Below the pieces are notes generated by a model. That model was not told the origin of the DNA. It saw nothing but the letters and a program-made list of their open reading frames with translations, and searched no databases. From Uloborus plumipes (lineage: Eukaryota > Arthropoda > Arachnida > Araneae > Uloboridae), in NCBI GenBank assembly GCA_038373865.1, contig JAXGGA010003032.1:1-64000 (forward strand): 64,000 nt of DNA. Reading direction: 5' to 3'. Below are positions 61,109 through 64,000 of this stretch, one piece after another. Numbering within the stretch: position 1 is the stretch's first letter; the number at the start of each line of letters is the position of its first letter. Position numbers and translations under genes: made by a program.

Positions 61109-63943
61109 CAAGGGGGCTTGCAGTTGTTTTCAAATGTTGTGAAATACATGACATAAAATCAGAATTGGATAAAACGTCATAGCTTCAAATTAAGGCCATT
61201 ATATAAGGAGCGCTGACTCATCAAACAATTTAATTCTAGACGTTAGCATGTGTACGAAAAACGCGTTGGAGAAAACTGGTGTCTAAGCTACAGAAGTGTT
61301 GCCTGATTAAATGTTTGACCGTTTCACTCTGTAAATTAAAATATTTCCTTAATTCAGATTTAGAACAAGTAAGGTACGAAAATGGGGTCTATTGCAAAGA
61401 AAATGTCCCAAAAAGCAATAATTTAATATAAGAAATGTGTTATGATGATAGAGCCGCCAGGAGCCAATAAAGGCCCCTAGTCAATTGATTACCTCTCCGG
61501 ACCATCTCCCCCCCCCCCCCAATTAAGGCTTTTAATTCTACTGCTATTCTATGCTGGTTGCCTAGTTTCCGACTAGGTTGACATATCCTCTCGTCGGCCC
61601 TAGTCAGATTTGTCTTAGTCGGAATTTCATTCAACTGTTTATCAGTCTTTTGAATGACTTTGCAACCAGCGATTATGTTAACATTCTTGCTAATACTCAG
61701 CCCTTTATGCCCTGATGGTACTCGGAAGTACCGCTTTCATTATTTTAGTATTGTGATTCCAATATGACTTTTATCCTACTAAGTAGTTGAAAGTAAAATT
61801 CCTTGTTCTTTTTCGGAGAGGCCAACAGCTCCTGTCAGTGATCGGAAAAAGTTTTCTTACTGGCTAGTACCGGTTCTAGTTCCTAAGCCCTAGTGATTGT
61901 CAATTTTTTTGCACTCTGGACATATATTATTTGATGTATTTTCATCTAAGAAAGTTACATAAAAAATAACATAAAAATTCATTGACAAATTAATTCAGGG
62001 CAGAAAGGGAAAATACAAATGGCTGGATCCACAGGCACCCTGAACTAAAATGTTTGGGAGGGGGAAAATTATCAATTTGCCGAATACAGTTTCAACTTAA
62101 CCGAGTGATAAAATACGAGCATGCGCACATGTCGTACATTCATAACATTTAATGAGAAAAAACATTATGCATCTTAAAAAACTTTAAAAATTAAAAAGAA
62201 CAAATAATCTCAATGTTGAATTATTATTTTCAAATTGCCGAATCGTTAGCAAAATTTGCCGAATAAGGAAACTTTTGGGAGGTCATCGCCTCGTGACCTC
62301 TCATAAGGGCTCTCCTGGCTAGATCCAAAGCTCTGTACGAACCAACATGTCAGATATGTTGAATTGTGCCTGAAAGGGGTTCTACATTGGGTGAGCCTCC
62401 TAAGAACAAAGATATATATGGAATGACCTTATGGTTTGAGAAAAGTTGTTAACAAAAACAAAGTCCACCTATCGAATTAGACTGAGAGATTTAGACTACG
62501 AGATAACTCGTAGTATGTGAGCTTAGCTGATACAATCCGCTTCGAGTTATATTGTAGTTCTTAGATACGTCATACTTAGGCATAAGTAGAGATATTTGTC
62601 TCCGGAGAAGGTACCATAAAATCCAAACTAGCTCACAAGTACATTAGTTTTAGTCCAGCTCATATTCTACGATTTTTTTTTTTTTTTTTTTGTAACTTGG
62701 AAGTCAACGTGCTAATGTGGAGAATGGCTCAATGAATGCAACTGTAACCGCAACCAAAGTAGCTGCCGCGAGCGGAAGGAGCGAGAAAAACAGAGGCAAG
62801 GACGTTCGAAGTAAAATTGCGATGTGTTTATTTTAAAGACATTATCCTAGACACCAAGCTTTGAAGATGTTTTTAGTATTTTTAATGTTATTTTGTGTTT
62901 GTGTTTTCTATATATCTGCTGTTATTGACCACTAAATGTGTCCGTTCACAACTTCTGCGTTTTTATCATGATGAACCCTACATAAATATTTCTCTGCTAT
63001 TGGGTTGAAACATCTGTGAATTTGTATGATTAATTACATGTTGTAAAACTATCCCATACACGAATTTTATTATAATAACTACATACGTTTTGGGTCATGA
63101 AAACTACTTTGTAAAATTTGGTGCTGTTTTTCTAAGCCACTAAATAAATTGTAACACTGAGATAGCAGTTTATTAAATCTGATTGGAACGCAAATTGCTA
63201 GAGGGTAGAGCAATTTTTGTATGGAAAATGGAGAGTAGGTATAAAAGGTTTGTGTACCGCTGGGATAAAGGTAACTTTTTTAGAGCCGAGTTGAAACTGC
63301 TTGAACTTGATGGAGTTTTTTCTTGACTCCAGTTGACCCCCGAAAAACCTGGTGTGAGATTATCATCCGGAAAGTTCGAAAGGTACCAGTGTGTATTGGT
63401 AAGATATGAGTCTTTTCTGCAAGTCCACCACAAAATTTTACTCTTTCTGATTATGAATTCTCTTTTCTGCACTTCACTTTTTTAATCACACTTCGAAGAC
63501 AGCCACCCTTATCATCAAGAATTTTTGTCTTTCAATCTTAAATACATGAGAAATTATTCTTGTACAGCTTTTATAATTCTTTAGTAGAAATCTGTTTTGA
63601 AAATCCACATATTGCTTTCGAGTATGTGATCTTAGACGATAAAAATTATGGTCATAATGTACCCATGATACCTTAATTATATGCTGTTAAATCAGTAGAT
63701 ATGTTTTTCATTCGAAAAAATTGTTTGATAGCGGAATTTCAAATTTCAGCTTACAAAGTTTTTTGAACGAGTTACATTTAGCACCACTATGAAAAGGGCA
63801 AATGAAAGCAGGATAGTAGCAGAAATATAGAACTAGTTTTGTTTTTCTTTGAAAGTTTTGATGCTTAACAAGCAAGAAATTAGGATTTTTCTTTTCTGAA
63901 TATTTTAGTAAGATTAAATACATAAAAGAAAATGCAATAAATT

Positions 63944-63996
63944 ATTTCGCATATATACTAGTGGTGTGACTTCGACCACTAGTATATATGCGAAAT
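63944..63996. repeat. 22-bp perfect hairpin at window end
   Basis: The arms 63944-63965 and 63975-63996 are exact reverse complements (ATTTCGCATATATACTAGTG and so on), with the 9-nt loop GTGACTTCG. The window stops 4 bp later, so this may be the edge or centre of a larger element. Confidence 0.92.
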
Positions 63997-64000
63997 ATGC

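Larger units (their letters stand above)
49501..64000 (+). other. Downstream flank, probably the next KCNQ intron
   Basis: The stretch begins with a GTAAGG donor. No acceptor followed by helix B-type coding sequence was found. It contains the dyad-family element at 49820-54850, the Tc1-type pair at 55599-59614 and small repeats. Positions 54860-55590 and 61110-63940 show no feature that I can support. Confidence 0.6.

Overview
This window looks like part of a eukaryotic nuclear genome. It is AT-rich and dominated by non-coding DNA and transposable elements. The one host gene I can support is a KCNQ (Kv7) voltage-gated potassium channel on the + strand. Five internal exons are visible at 23244-23372, 24486-24596, 32647-32831, 43685-43756 and 49298-49500. 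Each has AG/GT splice borders, and all four junctions agree in phase. Together they give 700 nt: S5, the pore with TVGYGD, S6 with the PAG bend, the calmodulin-binding helix A, and a basic/Ser-rich linker. I found no S1-S4 exons upstream and no helix B-D exons downstream, so both flanks appear to be large introns and the gene runs off both ends. The channel wording and intron sizes suggest an arthropod. A chelicerate such as a spider is my guess, unproven.

Layout. Positions 1-23243 (intron 5' of S5) hold a small MITE (2048), a Tc1-like element (9186-10014) with good terminal repeats but a broken transposase, a TA-flanked MITE (10700), two hAT-type elements with exact 8-bp target duplications (12792-13928 and 18146-19638), retroposon tails (15.5-16.5 kb), a LINE reverse-transcriptase scrap abutting a long-TIR element (16.5-17.4 kb), and two MITEs just before the S5 exon. 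Positions 24.6-32.6 kb hold satellites and tandem duplications. Positions 32.8-43.7 kb hold a 2.78-kb long-inverted-repeat element with an exact 8-bp target duplication, carrying two decayed, head-to-head copies of the same 140-codon ORF. It sits inside another repeat. Next comes an element packed with a 14-bp dyad (37.6-39.6 kb). Positions 49.5-64 kb hold a related dyad-bearing element (49.82-54.85 kb) interrupted by a second long inverted repeat (49.93-52.95 kb), a Tc1/mariner-type terminal-repeat pair (55.6-59.6 kb) interrupted by a CACTG-ended element, and several hairpins.

The only gene system is the single channel. The rest is nested mobile DNA inside its introns. The most novel-looking material is (a) the 33.2-36.0 kb element with its duplicated ORF and (b) the apparently related elements built around GTTAC-N4-GTAAC or GTAAC-N4-GTTAC dyads. 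Family assignments rest on motifs recalled from knowledge. No database search was possible.
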